A DNA stretch of 64,000 bases from assembly GCF_005222485.1 (NCBI RefSeq), contig NZ_CP029078.1, forward strand, positions 5,979,501 to 6,043,500, written 5' to 3'. Origin of the DNA: Streptomyces griseoviridis. GTDB lineage: Bacteria; Actinomycetota; Actinomycetes; Streptomycetales; Streptomycetaceae. Made by a program: the position numbers and the translations under genes. Below, one piece after another: positions 9,952 to 23,098 of the stretch (its first letter is position 1; every line of letters starts with the position of its first letter). Under the pieces are notes generated by a model, which worked only from the letters and a program-made list of their open reading frames with translations, did not search any database and had not been told where the DNA came from.

Positions 9952-10017
9952 GTTGGGCCGTGCAGAAGAATCCTGGGGGTCGCCCCCAGACCCCCAAAGT
10001 GAAACTTCGGGCCCAAC
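9952..10017 (+). other. Nested hairpin upstream of atpA
   Basis: The outer arms are GTTGGGCC (9952-9959) and GGCCCAAC (10010-10017). The inner stem is CTGGGGG, loop TCG, CCCCCAG (9973-9989), followed by another ACCCCC run. It ends immediately before the AAGGAG ribosome-binding site of atpA. Inner elements of this GGGGGTCGCCCCC type recur in Streptomyces intergenic DNA. It may be a processing, pausing or translation-control element inside the operon. Confidence 0.55.
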
Positions 10018-10037
10018 AAGGAGAGCAGGGAACCCAG

Positions 10038-11627
10038 ATGGCGGAGCTCACGATCCGGCCGGAGGAGATCCGGGACGCGCTGGAGGACTTCGTCCAGTCG
10101 TACAAGCCGGACGCGGCCTCGCGCGAGGAGGTCGGTACGGTCACCCTTGCCGGCGACGGCATCGCGAAGGTCGAGGGCCTCCCCTCGGCCATGGCCAACG
10201 AACTGCTGAAGTTCGAGGACGGCACCCTCGGTCTTGCGCTCAACCTCGAAGAGCGCGAGATCGGTACCGTCATCCTCGGTGAGTTCAGCGGTGTCGAGGA
10301 GGGTCAGCCGGTCACCCGTACCGGAGAGGTCCTCTCGGTCGCGGTCGGCGAGGGCTACCTCGGCCGCGTCGTCGACCCGCTCGGCAACCCGATCGACGGA
10401 CTCGGCGAGATCGAGACGTCCGGCCGCCGCGCGCTGGAACTTCAGGCCCCCACGGTCATGCAGCGCAAGTCGGTGCACGAGCCGATGGAGACCGGCTACA
10501 AGGCCGTCGACGCCATGACCCCGGTCGGCCGCGGCCAGCGTCAGCTGATCATCGGCGACCGCCAGACCGGCAAGACCGCCCTGGCCGTCGACACGATCAT
10601 CAACCAGCGTGACAACTGGCGCACCGGCGACCCGAACAAGCAGGTCCGCTGCATCTACGTCGCCATCGGCCAGAAGGGCTCCACCATCGCGTCCGTACGC
10701 GGCGCGCTGGAGGAGAACGGCGCGCTGGAGTACACGACCATCGTGGCCGCCCCGGCGTCCGACCCGGCCGGCTTCAAGTACCTGGCGCCGTACACCGGCT
10801 CGGCCATCGGCCAGCAGTGGATGTACGAGGGCAAGCACGTCCTGATCATCTTCGACGACCTGTCGAAGCAGGCCGACGCCTACCGCGCCGTCTCGCTGCT
10901 GCTGCGCCGCCCGCCGGGCCGTGAGGCCTACCCGGGTGACGTCTTCTACCTGCACTCCCGTCTGCTGGAGCGCTGCGCGAAGCTCTCCGACGCCGAGGGT
11001 GCCGGCTCGATGACCGGTCTGCCGATCGTCGAGACGAAGGCCAACGACGTCTCGGCGTTCATCCCGACCAACGTCATCTCGATCACCGACGGCCAGTGCT
11101 TCCTGGAGTCGGACCTCTTCAACGCCGGTCAGCGCCCCGCGCTGAACGTCGGTATCTCCGTCTCCCGAGTCGGTGGTTCCGCGCAGCACAAGGCGATGAA
11201 GCAGGTCTCCGGGCGTCTGCGCGTGGACCTCGCCCAGTTCCGTGAGCTGGAGGCGTTCGCCGCCTTCGGTTCCGACCTGGACGCGGCCTCGAAGTCGCAG
11301 CTCGAGCGTGGCCAGCGCATGGTCGAGCTGCTGAAGCAGGCCCAGTACCAGCCGATGTCGACCGAGGACCAGGTCGTCTCGGTGTGGGCCGGCACCACCG
11401 GCAAGATGGACGAGGTGCCGGTCGCCGACATCCGCCGCTTCGAGAAGGAGCTCCTGGAGTACCTGCACCGCAAGGAGCAGGGCCTCATGACCTCCATCCG
11501 CGAGGGCGGCAAGATGTCGGACGACACCCTCACCGCCATTGCCGACGCGATCGCCGACTTCAAGAAGCAGTTCGAGACCTCGGACGGCCAGCTTCTCGGC
11601 GAGGACGCCCCGGCCGCGGCCAAGTGA
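10038..11627 (+). CDS. atpA: ATP synthase F1 subunit alpha
   Basis: Alpha carries the non-catalytic nucleotide sites of F1. The 529-residue protein has the P-loop [11 protein letters not shown], the second nucleotide-binding block [11 protein letters not shown] and the ATP synthase alpha/beta signature-like [17 protein letters not shown], followed by the [23 protein letters not shown] block. The start ATG at 10038 ([11 protein letters not shown]) is preferred over an in-frame extension from 9960, which runs through the hairpin upstream. The ribosome-binding site is AAGGAGAGCAGGG. Confidence 0.97.
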   Translation: MAELTIRPEEIRDALEDFVQSYKPDAASREEVGTVTLAGDGIAKVEGLPSAMANELLKFEDGTLGLALNLEEREIGTVILGEFSGVEEGQPVTRTGEVLSVAVGEGYLGRVVDPLGNPIDGLGEIETSGRRALELQAPTVMQRKSVHEPMETGYKAVDAMTPVGRGQRQLIIGDRQTGKTALAVDTIINQRDNWRTGDPNKQVRCIYVAIGQKGSTIASVRGALEENGALEYTTIVAAPASDPAGFKYLAPYTGSAIGQQWMYEGKHVLIIFDDLSKQADAYRAVSLLLRRPPGREAYPGDVFYLHSRLLERCAKLSDAEGAGSMTGLPIVETKANDVSAFIPTNVISITDGQCFLESDLFNAGQRPALNVGISVSRVGGSAQHKAMKQVSGRLRVDLAQFRELEAFAAFGSDLDAASKSQLERGQRMVELLKQAQYQPMSTEDQVVSVWAGTTGKMDEVPVADIRRFEKELLEYLHRKEQGLMTSIREGGKMSDDTLTAIADAIADFKKQFETSDGQLLGEDAPAAAK

Positions 11628-11648
11628 CGTAAGGAAGGGACCTGACTC

Positions 11649-14002
<2,354 letters not shown>

Positions 14003-14015
14003 GCCTCCCGCTCGT

Positions 14016-14046
14016 CTGAGGGGACGGGCGCGTCCCGTCCCCTCAG
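14016..14046 (+). terminator. Perfect 13-bp hairpin between atpD and atpC
   Basis: CTGAGGGGACGGG (14016-14028), loop CGCGT, CCCGTCCCCTCAG (14034-14046) is an uninterrupted GC-rich stem. No T-run follows. In Streptomyces such stems can act as terminators or as 3' stability barriers. As atpC is the last gene of the operon, the element could lower epsilon-subunit mRNA relative to beta. Confidence 0.6.
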
Positions 14047-14111
14047 TCACGCCCACTAGACTTGTAACCAACACCCGGCAGACCGCCGGGTGGTGACCCG
14101 AGGAGCCACTC

Positions 14112-14483
14112 ATGGCTGCTGAGCTGCACGTCGCGCTGGTCGCGGCCGACCGAGAGGTCTGGTCCGGCGAGGCCACCCTGGTCGTCGCGCGCACCACGTC
14201 CGGCGACATCGGCGTCATGCCCGGTCACCAGCCGCTGCTCGGTGTGCTGGAGTCGGGCCCGGTGACCATCCGTACGAGTGACGGTGGCACGATCGTCGCC
14301 GCGGTGCACGGCGGTTTCATCTCGTTCGCCGACAACAAGCTGTCGCTGCTCGCGGAGGTCGCCGAGCTGTCCGACGAGATCGACGTCCAGCGCGCCGAGC
14401 GCGAGCTGGAGCAGGCGAAGACCGCGGGTGACGCCACCGCCGAGCGTCGCGCCGACGTACGACTGCGTGCGGCGGCGCGCTGA
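14112..14483 (+). CDS. atpC: ATP synthase F1 subunit epsilon
   Basis: Epsilon sits on the central stalk and can inhibit ATP hydrolysis. The 123-residue protein matches the beta-sandwich domain (AAELHVALVAADREVWSGEA, GDIGVMPGHQPLLGVLESGP, HGGFISFADNKLSLLAEVAELSDEID), followed by a short C-terminal helical part, as usual in actinobacteria. Its ATG follows CGAGGAG. It closes the atpIBEFHAGDC operon. Confidence 0.96.
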   Translation: MAAELHVALVAADREVWSGEATLVVARTTSGDIGVMPGHQPLLGVLESGPVTIRTSDGGTIVAAVHGGFISFADNKLSLLAEVAELSDEIDVQRAERELEQAKTAGDATAERRADVRLRAAAR

Positions 14484-14508
14484 ACCAGCGCACCATGTGA
14501 TGACGTCA

Positions 14509-14556
14509 CTCAGCCGCGGTCGGCACCGGAGCCATCCGGAGCCGACCGCGGCTGAG
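14509..14556 (+). terminator. atp operon terminator
   Basis: Arms CTCAGCCGCGGTCGGC (14509-14524) and GCCGACCGCGGCTGAG (14541-14556) form a perfect 16-bp stem with a 16-base loop. It lies 25 bases after the atpC stop and before the next gene. A T-rich tract (TTTTTTCC) follows about 15 bases later. Confidence 0.8.
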
Positions 14557-14624
14557 GCAGATCTGGATGTTTTTTCCTTTCCGTTACCTGTACGGGTACC
14601 TAGGAGACGAGGAGGTCGGTGTCG

Positions 14625-15071
14625 ATGGTCCTCGCTCTGACTGTGTGCGGAATCGTCGTCGCCGTTGTGGTGGTGGGGCTGTTCGTCTTCGGCCTGCGCC
14701 GCAGACTCATCCAGCGCTCGGGCGGCACCTTCGACTGTTCGCTGCGCTGGGACGTCCCCGAGAAACCCGACACCAGCGGCAAGGGCTGGAGCTACGGCGT
14801 GGCCCGCTACAGCGGGGACCGCATCGAGTGGTACCGGGTCTTCTCCTACGCCTACCGGCCGCGCCGGGTGCTTGAGCGGGCCGCGATCGAGGTCGCGGGG
14901 CGCCGGCTGCCCGCGGGCGAGGAGGAGTTGGCCCTGCTCTCCGACGCCGTCGTGCTGACCTGTCTGCATCGGGGCACGCGCCTCGAACTCGCGATGGGCG
15001 AGGACGCCCTGACCGGCTTCCTCGCCTGGCTCGAAGCGGCTCCGCCCGGCCAGCGGGTGAACGTGGCATAG
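14625..15071 (+). CDS. DUF2550 family membrane protein
   Basis: The 148-residue protein has one N-terminal membrane helix (VLALTVCGIVVAVVVVGLFVFGL), then a soluble domain with RSGGTFDCSLRWDVPEKP and WYRVFSYAYRPRRVL. This is the DUF2550 family, found directly after atpC in many actinobacteria, including mycobacteria; its function is not established. The ATG at 14625 gives normal spacing to GAGGAGG; an in-frame GTG at 14619 is too close. The chitinase gene converges on it. Confidence 0.85.
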   Translation: MVLALTVCGIVVAVVVVGLFVFGLRRRLIQRSGGTFDCSLRWDVPEKPDTSGKGWSYGVARYSGDRIEWYRVFSYAYRPRRVLERAAIEVAGRRLPAGEEELALLSDAVVLTCLHRGTRLELAMGEDALTGFLAWLEAAPPGQRVNVA

Positions 15072-15120
15072 CCGCGGTTCACCCGCCGACCGGGCGGAGT
15101 GCTGTCCGGGGTCGGTCCGA

Positions 15121-16941
<1,821 letters not shown>

Positions 16942-17015
16942 GCGCGCCTCCCTCGGTGAAAGGGGGTTGGGGGCGCGACTGAGCCTTCGCGCCCACGGTG
17001 CGGCGAGAATAGAAA

Positions 17016-17046
17016 GGTCTGGACCTTAGGTCAATAGGTCTGGACC
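17016..17046 (-). promoter_or_regulatory. Paired chitinase promoter repeat / DasR-like sites
   Basis: GGTCTGGACC occurs at 17016-17025 and again at 17037-17046, start-to-start spacing 21 bases, two helical turns. Each copy is itself an imperfect palindrome. Direct repeats of this sort mark Streptomyces chitinase promoters and resemble the DasR-responsive element (half-site GGTCT). They lie about 75-105 bases before the chitinase start, so repression in the absence of chitin breakdown products is likely. Confidence 0.8.
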
Positions 17047-17218
17047 ACTTGCGAGTTGGATGGCCCGAATGTGCAACTGCCGTCCGGCGCAATGATCTTG
17101 AGGGAGGCGCACCCGGCCGCCGGGACGGTCCGCATGGTCGTGGGGGAGGCGTCCCCGCCGGCCGCCGGGTCGGGAGCGGGGGGCCGGCGGGGACGGGCCG
17201 GCCGTCGCCGGGACGGGC

Positions 17219-17791
17219 TCAGCGCTCCCCGCCCGGTACCCACAGGACGTCCCCGGTCTCCTTGTTCGCCGTCCTGGCCAGGATGAACAGCAGATCCGAC
17301 AGGCGGTTCAAGTAGGTCGCGGTGAGCGGGTTCATCGTCTCGCCGTGCGTCTCCAGGGCCGTCCAGGTGGAGCGCTCGGCGCGGCGGACGACCGTGCAGG
17401 CCTGGTGGAGCAGGGCCGCGGCCGGGGTGCCGCCGGGCAGGATGAACGAACGGAGCTTCGTCAGCTCCTCGTTGAACCGGTCGCAGTCCGCTTCGAGGCG
17501 GTCGATGTAGAACTGCTCGACGCGCAGCGGCGGGTACTCCGGGTTCTCGACGACCGGGGTGCACAGGTCGGCGCCCACGTCGAACAGGTCGTTCTGGACC
17601 CGGGTGAGGACGGCGGTGACGTCGTCGGCCGGGCGGCCCAGGGCGATGGCGGTGCCGATCGCCGCGTTCGCCTCGTTGGCGTCGGCGTACGCCGAGATCC
17701 GCGGGTCGGTCTTCGGGACCCGGCTCATGTCCCCGAGCGCCGTGGTGCCCTGGTCGCCGGTCCTGGTGTAGATGCGTGTCAGATTGACCAT
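17219..17791 (-). CDS. Cob(I)alamin adenosyltransferase, PduO type
   Basis: The enzyme transfers the 5'-deoxyadenosyl group of ATP to cob(I)alamin, making the coenzyme needed by methylmalonyl-CoA and isobutyryl-CoA mutases. The 190-residue protein starts VNLTRIYTRTGDQGTTALGD, the ATP-binding N-terminal motif of PduO-type transferases, and contains the helical core with EANAAIGTAIAL, FILPGGTPAAALLHQACTVVRRAER and the C-terminal LNRLSDLLFILAR block. All are family hallmarks. The B12-dependent mutase helper meaB and icmA in this window are probable users. Confidence 0.94.
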   Translation of the reverse strand: MVNLTRIYTRTGDQGTTALGDMSRVPKTDPRISAYADANEANAAIGTAIALGRPADDVTAVLTRVQNDLFDVGADLCTPVVENPEYPPLRVEQFYIDRLEADCDRFNEELTKLRSFILPGGTPAAALLHQACTVVRRAERSTWTALETHGETMNPLTATYLNRLSDLLFILARTANKETGDVLWVPGGER

Positions 17792-17999
17792 GCGGTCAGC
17801 GTAGTTACGCCGGTGGGCGTCAACTACGCCGTCCGGGGCGTCGGGTGAGTCGCGTCCGTGTGATGTCCGCCAGTTGAGACGTGACGCGCGTTACTAACCG
17901 GTCACACAGGGCGTCGCGGGCGCTAGGGTCCGCGAAAGAGAGATGTCTGAACAGGGTCACACCGTCAGCGTGCAACGCGTTTCAAAGGGGAGTCGCACA

Positions 18000-18848
18000 G
18001 TGGCACGGAAGCTTGCCGTCATCGGCGCCGGGCTCATGGGATCCGGTATCGCCCAGGTGTCCGCCCAGGCCGGATGGGACGTCGTGCTGCGCGACGTCAC
18101 CGACGAGGCGCTGAGGCGTGGCACCGACGGCATCAAGGCGTCGTACGACAAGTTCGTGGGCAAGGGCCGGATGGAGGCGCACGACGCCGACGCTGCGCTC
18201 GCCCGCATCACCACCACCACCGACCTCGACGCCGTCGCGGACGCCGACCTCGTCGTCGAGGCCGTGTTCGAGAAGCTGGAGGTCAAGCACGAGATCTTCC
18301 GCGCGCTCGACACCCTCGTGCGCGAGGACGCGGTGCTCGCCTCCAACACCTCCGCGATCCCGATCACCAAGATCGCGGCGGCCACCGCGCACCCGGAGCG
18401 GGTCGTCGGGGTGCACTTCTTCTCCCCGGTGCCGATGATGCAGCTCGTCGAGCTGGTGCGCGGCTACAAGACCAGCGACGAAACCCTCGCCACCGCGCGG
18501 GAGTTCGCCGAGTCCGTGGGCAAGACCTGCATCGTCGTCAACCGCGACGTCGCCGGGTTCGTGACGACCCGTCTGATCTCGGCGCTCGTCGTCGAGGCCA
18601 CCAAGCTCTACGAGTCGGGCGTCGCCACCGCCGAGGACATCGACCTGGCCTGCAAGCTCGGCTTCGGCCACGCCATGGGGCCGCTCGCCACGGCCGACCT
18701 CACCGGCGTCGACATCCTGCTGCACGCGGCCGGCAACATCTACACCGAGTCGCAGGACGAGAAGTTCGCCCCGCCCGAGCTGATGCGCCGGATGGTTGAC
18801 GCCGGTGACATCGGCCGCAAGAGCGGGCAAGGCTTCTACACGTACTGA
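18000..18848 (+). CDS. 3-hydroxybutyryl-CoA dehydrogenase
   Basis: The enzyme oxidises (S)-3-hydroxybutyryl-CoA to acetoacetyl-CoA with NAD(P), or runs in reverse. The 282-residue protein has the Rossmann motif VIGAGLMGSGIAQ, the catalytic region ASNTSAIPITKIAAAT, the HFFSPVPMMQLVE signature with the catalytic His, and the C-terminal all-helical domain ending GRKSGQGFYTY. The GTG at 18000 fits AAAGGGGAG at normal spacing; an in-frame ATG at 17943 would add 19 residues before the Rossmann fold and is not favoured. It is monocistronic here. Confidence 0.94.
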   Translation: MARKLAVIGAGLMGSGIAQVSAQAGWDVVLRDVTDEALRRGTDGIKASYDKFVGKGRMEAHDADAALARITTTTDLDAVADADLVVEAVFEKLEVKHEIFRALDTLVREDAVLASNTSAIPITKIAAATAHPERVVGVHFFSPVPMMQLVELVRGYKTSDETLATAREFAESVGKTCIVVNRDVAGFVTTRLISALVVEATKLYESGVATAEDIDLACKLGFGHAMGPLATADLTGVDILLHAAGNIYTESQDEKFAPPELMRRMVDAGDIGRKSGQGFYTY

Positions 18849-19012
18849 CAGACCGTCGCGGCCCGCGCCGACACACCGGTGGGGGCCGCACCGGAAACCG
18901 CACACCCTCCGAGGGCATCACCCGCAGGGGTGAATTCGGTATCGGTTCGCTTACAGACGGCAACCAGTCGGCCGCGGAAGCAGTCAGACGTTGCACAGTC
19001 ACAGTCACCGCC

Positions 19013-19369
19013 ATGGAGTACGCCACCGCAGTCACGGGAGCGCATATGCACATCAGGGGCGACCACGTCGAGCTGGTCGTCGGGGGCCGCCTCGACGTCC
19101 GCAGCGCGGCGGACGCCCGTACGGTCCTGCACTCGGCCGTCGACGACGGAGTCGGCGACCTGGTCCTGGACCTGTCCGAACTCGACTCCTGGGACGCCAC
19201 CGGGCTCGGGGTCATCATGGGCGTCCACCGCCGGGCGGGCCGGTGCGGCCGGCGCCTGGTGCTGCGCGACGTACCCCCGCAGATGCAGCGCCTGCTGGTG
19301 GCCACCCGGCTGCACCGCATCCTCGCCATCGAGGGCGGCATCGGCGTCGAGTCGCTGCCCCGGGTCTGA
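19013..19369 (+). CDS. STAS-domain anti-sigma factor antagonist-like protein
   Basis: The 118-residue protein is a single STAS domain like SpoIIAA/RsbV, which bind and release anti-sigma factors according to phosphorylation. Visible blocks are GDHVELVVGGRLDVRSAADARTVL, LVLDLSELDSWDATGLGVIMGVHRRA and LVLRDVPPQMQRLL. At the usual phosphoacceptor position (D-S-[ST]-G) it reads D-A-T-G, so a threonine rather than the normal serine would have to be modified, if anything is. No kinase or sigma factor gene is adjacent. Confidence 0.85.
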   Translation: MEYATAVTGAHMHIRGDHVELVVGGRLDVRSAADARTVLHSAVDDGVGDLVLDLSELDSWDATGLGVIMGVHRRAGRCGRRLVLRDVPPQMQRLLVATRLHRILAIEGGIGVESLPRV

Positions 19370-19593
19370 CCCCACACCCCGGCGAAACGTCACGTCGCGC
19401 CCAATCCTCATGAGACCGTGACGTCTCGGGCGGGACGGCACCCCGGCCTGTCATGGATACTGAACACGGTTTAGGGTTCGGGGCGCCCGCTGCCCACATC
19501 CCTGCGAGCGGGCCCGGACCAGAAGCGACAGCGCGGTGTGCAGCAAGGCCGGGAGGGACTTCGGCACACGACGCTTTTGGGGGGCTTGGACCT

Positions 19594-22149
19594 ATGGACC
19601 CGATCGACCGGGGACCCGAGGAGTACGGCCAGGACGGCGACGGCGGCACGCCGCGCCCCCGCCCGCCCAGGGAACCCCTCACCACCGACTTCGCGTCGCC
19701 CACGCCCGCGCCGGCCCGCACCACCCGGCTGATCAGCGGCGACCACCTGCTCACCGTCAACCCGGTGGACGGCAGCGAGATAGCGCTCTGCCCGCCGGGC
19801 GAGCGGCCCGAGCGGCCGGTCAAGCGCACCGCGGCCGACCGCGCCGAGGCCGACCGCGCGGCCCGCCCGCCGGTACCGCCCGGCCCGGCCCGCCCCACCC
19901 TCTCCCTCCTGGAACGCCAGGACGACCGCGAACGCCTGGTCAGGCTGCTCGCCCGGGGCCGCTCCGTGCGCCTGACCGGCCCGGCCGGCTCCGGCCGCAC
20001 CAGCCTCCTCGACCTGGTCGCCGAGGACTGCGCGGACCTCGCCCCCGACGGCGTCGTCCGCCTCGACGGCTCCCACCGCACCGCCGACGACCTCCTGCAC
20101 GACCTGCTGCACGCCGTGTACGCCGCGCCCCTGCACCGGCCGGGCCCCGACGAACTCCGCGCCCTGCTGCGGGAGATCGGCGCCGTCGTCGTCCTGGACG
20201 ACCTGGAGTTCGGCGGCGCCGCGCTCGACACGCTCCTCGACGCCACCCCCGAGTGCGCCTTCCTGCTCGGCGCCACCCCCGACGTGCCGCCGCCCTCACC
20301 CGACTCGTCCGTCGAGGAAGTACTCCTCGGCGGACTCGACCGCGCCGGCGGCGTCGAGATCCTGGAGCGCGCCGTCGGCCGCGTCCTCACCGAGGAGGAG
20401 GCCAACTGGGCGGGCGACCTCTGGTTCGAGTCCGAGGGGCTGCCGCTGCGCTTCGTGCAGGCCGGCGCCCTCCTCGACCAGCGCGACCGGCAGCGCGCCG
20501 ACGTCAGCGCCGTCGACACCTACGGCGTCTTCGCCGACGAACCGCCCGCCGACGCGGTCCTCGACATCGATGCCGAGGACACCGCGGGCATCCCGCTGCC
20601 GTCCCTCGGCGAGGCCGCGGCCCCCGCGCCGCTGCTCGCCTCCCGGCTCAGCGGCGCCGCCCGCGACACCCTGCGGTTCGCCGTCGCGCTCGCCGGCGAG
20701 GTGCCCCACCAGGCCCATCTGCCCGCGCTGATCGGCGACACCCACGCGGACGCCGCACTCGGCGAGCTGGCCGCCTGCGGTCTCGTCACCCCGGTCGGCT
20801 CCCGCTACCGGCTCGCCGCCGGTGTCCTCACCCAGCTCGACGCCGCCGGGTACGCCGACCACGACGGCGGCCTCCAGGCCCGCGCGCTCACCGCCGCCCA
20901 GCACTACACCTGGTGGGCCGGGCACCCCTCGGTCGCCCCGCAGCGGGTGTCCGCCGAGGCCGACGCGGTGCTCGCGGCCCTCGCCGTCCTGGTGCCCGCC
21001 ACCACCCCGCCCGCCGAGGACGGGGAGCGGCCCCCCGCCGTCCTGCTGGCCCGCGCAGCCGCCCCCGCGTTCGCCGCCGGGCTCGACTGGAACGCCTGGG
21101 AGCGGGCCCTGCGGGCCGGTGCCGAGGCCGCGAGGCTGGCCGGCGAGGTGGCGGAACAGGCCTACTTCCACCACGAGTTGGGCGTCCTCGCGCTCTGCGA
21201 GGGACAGCTCGACCGGGCCCGCGCCGAACTGGAGGTCTCCGTCGGCCTGCGCGGCGCGCTCGCCGACCGGCGCGGCACCGTCGCCGGACGCCGGGCCCTC
21301 GCCCTGGTCGCCGACCGCTCGGGCACCGCGCCCGGCCTGGTCCCCGCCCTCGGTCCCGCGGCCGTCGAAGCGGCGCCCGACGCCCGCCGGGCGGAGTCGG
21401 ACCCGTCCTCCGGGACCGCGCCGCTGCCGTACGTGCCCGCGGCTGCCGACGCCACCCCCACCGTCGTCACCCACCGCGCCCCCTCCGCCCCCGGTGCCCC
21501 GGCCCCGGCCGCGCGGACCCGGGGCGGCGGCCTGCGGGCCCTGGCCCGCCGCAACCTCGTCGCGGCCGGCGCGGGCGCGCTGCTCGCCGCCGTCCTCGGC
21601 ACCGTGGTGACGCTCGGCGCGACCTCGAACAACGACGCCGACACCCCGTCCGACCGGGTCGGCGTCAACCCGACGGCGGGCACCGAACTCGACGACGGCG
21701 GCGTCGGCGCCGACACCCCGGCCGCGGGCGACAGCACCTCCGACACCGGCGCCGCCACCAGCCGCGCGACCGACCCGGGCCCCGACGGCACCCTCGGCAC
21801 CGCCGACGACCCGACGCCCTCCGACAGCGGCCGGCCGTCCGACGACCCGACCGGCACCCGCGGCTCGACCGGCTCGGGCTCGCCGTCCCGGCCGCCGTCG
21901 TCCCGGCCGCCGTCCAGCCCCTCGACGACGTCCAGGCCGCCGTCGGCGACCCCCAGCGGCTCGGGGACGCCCACCGGCAGCCCGACGCCGACCGGGGGCG
22001 AGACGCCCGACCCGACCGACTCCGAGACCGGTGAGCCCAGCACCACCGACTCCGCCAGCGGACCCGGCACCCCGTCCACGCCGGTGCAGAGCAGCGACGG
22101 CACGGCCTCCGTGCCGGCCTCGCCGAGCGGTTCCGCCGACGTGATCTGA
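19594..22149 (+). CDS. Membrane-anchored P-loop-like protein with Ser/Pro/Thr-rich external tail
   Basis: The 851-residue protein has three parts. The first 120 residues are Pro/Arg-rich. An AAA/NB-ARC-like region follows, with a Walker A-like GPAGSGRTSLLDL (about 129-141; Arg replaces the usual Lys) and a Walker B-like AVVVLDDLEFGG, then a helical region with a tetratricopeptide-like look. One membrane helix lies near 654-677 and is followed by about 170 residues of Ser, Thr, Pro, Gly and Asp, predicted outside the cell. The ATG at 19594 is tentative, since an in-frame reading extends 47 codons upstream. It resembles NTPase regions of large signal-transduction ATPases (STAND type). Substrate and role are unknown. 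Confidence 0.65.
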   Translation: MDPIDRGPEEYGQDGDGGTPRPRPPREPLTTDFASPTPAPARTTRLISGDHLLTVNPVDGSEIALCPPGERPERPVKRTAADRAEADRAARPPVPPGPARPTLSLLERQDDRERLVRLLARGRSVRLTGPAGSGRTSLLDLVAEDCADLAPDGVVRLDGSHRTADDLLHDLLHAVYAAPLHRPGPDELRALLREIGAVVVLDDLEFGGAALDTLLDATPECAFLLGATPDVPPPSPDSSVEEVLLGGLDRAGGVEILERAVGRVLTEEEANWAGDLWFESEGLPLRFVQAGALLDQRDRQRADVSAVDTYGVFADEPPADAVLDIDAEDTAGIPLPSLGEAAAPAPLLASRLSGAARDTLRFAVALAGEVPHQAHLPALIGDTHADAALGELAACGLVTPVGSRYRLAAGVLTQLDAAGYADHDGGLQARALTAAQHYTWWAGHPSVAPQRVSAEADAVLAALAVLVPATTPPAEDGERPPAVLLARAAAPAFAAGLDWNAWERALRAGAEAARLAGEVAEQAYFHHELGVLALCEGQLDRARAELEVSVGLRGALADRRGTVAGRRALALVADRSGTAPGLVPALGPAAVEAAPDARRAESDPSSGTAPLPYVPAAADATPTVVTHRAPSAPGAPAPAARTRGGGLRALARRNLVAAGAGALLAAVLGTVVTLGATSNNDADTPSDRVGVNPTAGTELDDGGVGADTPAAGDSTSDTGAATSRATDPGPDGTLGTADDPTPSDSGRPSDDPTGTRGSTGSGSPSRPPSSRPPSSPSTTSRPPSATPSGSGTPTGSPTPTGGETPDPTDSETGEPSTTDSASGPGTPSTPVQSSDGTASVPASPSGSADVI

Positions 22150-22156
22150 GCGCACG

Positions 22157-22208
22157 GCGTACGCGCAAGGGCCGGACCCGTCCACGGGTCCGGCCCTTGC
22201 GCGTACGC
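22157..22208. terminator. Bidirectional terminator, perfect 24-bp stem
   Basis: Arms 22157-22180 and 22185-22208 are perfect reverse complements with a TCCA loop; the central part reads GGGCCGGACCCG/CGGGTCCGGCCC. The element lies between two convergent genes, whose stops are at 22149 and 22217, so it can serve both. Confidence 0.9.
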
Positions 22209-22216
22209 AACTCGCC

Positions 22217-22888
22217 CTAGAACAGGCGCAGTTTGTCGTCCTCGATGCCGCGCAGGGCGTTGTAGTCGAGGATCTGGCAGCCGATGCCGCGGTCGGTGGC
22301 GAGCACCCGGGCCTGCGGCTTGATTTCCTGGGCGGCGAACACCCCGCGGACCGGCGCGAGATGCGGGTCGCGGTTCAACAGCTCCAGATAGCGCGTCAGT
22401 TGCTCCACACCGTCGATCTCGCCGCGCCGCTTGATCTCCACCGCGACGGTCCGCCCCTCGGCGTCCCTGCACAGGATGTCGACCGGACCGATCGCCGTCA
22501 TGTACTCACGCCGGATGAGCGTGTAGCCGTCGCCGAGCGTCTCGATGCGGTCGGCGAGCAGTTCCTGGAGGTGCGCTTCCACGCCGTCCTTGATCAGTCC
22601 GGGGTCGACGCCGAGTTCGTGCGAGGAATCGTGGAGGACTTCCTCCATCGTGATGATCAGTTTCTCGCCCCCCTTGTTGACGACGGTCCAGACACCGGCG
22701 TCGTCCCCCGCGCCCTCCTTCAAGGTGCACGGCGGGGACATCCAGTTCAGGGGCTTGTAGGCGCGGTCGTCCGCGTGGATCGAGACGCTGCCGTCGGCCT
22801 TGACCAGGATCAGGCGGGGCGCCGAGGGGAGGTGGGCGGTGAGCCGGCCGGCGTAGTCGACGGAGCACCGGGCGATGACGAGACGCAT
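22217..22888 (-). CDS. nucS: Endonuclease NucS (EndoMS), mismatch-specific
   Basis: NucS cuts both strands at mismatches and replaces MutS/MutL repair in actinobacteria and archaea. The 223-residue protein begins [16 protein letters not shown], the conserved start in this group. The C-terminal RecB-like nuclease domain contains [23 protein letters not shown], which holds the D-(x)n-E-x-K catalytic set, then the conserved [13 protein letters not shown] tail that can bind the sliding clamp. Three extra in-frame codons upstream are not used in the family. The gene converges with the P-loop protein gene across a strong terminator. Confidence 0.95.
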   Translation of the reverse strand: MRLVIARCSVDYAGRLTAHLPSAPRLILVKADGSVSIHADDRAYKPLNWMSPPCTLKEGAGDDAGVWTVVNKGGEKLIITMEEVLHDSSHELGVDPGLIKDGVEAHLQELLADRIETLGDGYTLIRREYMTAIGPVDILCRDAEGRTVAVEIKRRGEIDGVEQLTRYLELLNRDPHLAPVRGVFAAQEIKPQARVLATDRGIGCQILDYNALRGIEDDKLRLF

Positions 22889-23098
22889 GGTCGGCAACGC
22901 TACTCGACGCGTGCGGGTGCACGCGATTCGCCCTGGAATTCGGCTGTTCGTTTATGGCCGATTGTGCCCCTAACGGGAGCGCCCTATGTACGCATTCTCC
23001 TGGTGCCGCTCCCGGCCGTTGCATACCGTAGTAAACGGGAGGTCGCGAGTCGTGTACTCAGCGTGCTCGGTCTCGCGCGCTCCCTCATCTGTCCGGCA

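Noticed and set aside
19387..19424. Inverted repeat ACGTCACG...CGTGACGT between the STAS and P-loop genes
   Set aside because: The arms are 8 bases with a 22-base spacer and there is no supporting promoter element; too weak to list as an operator.
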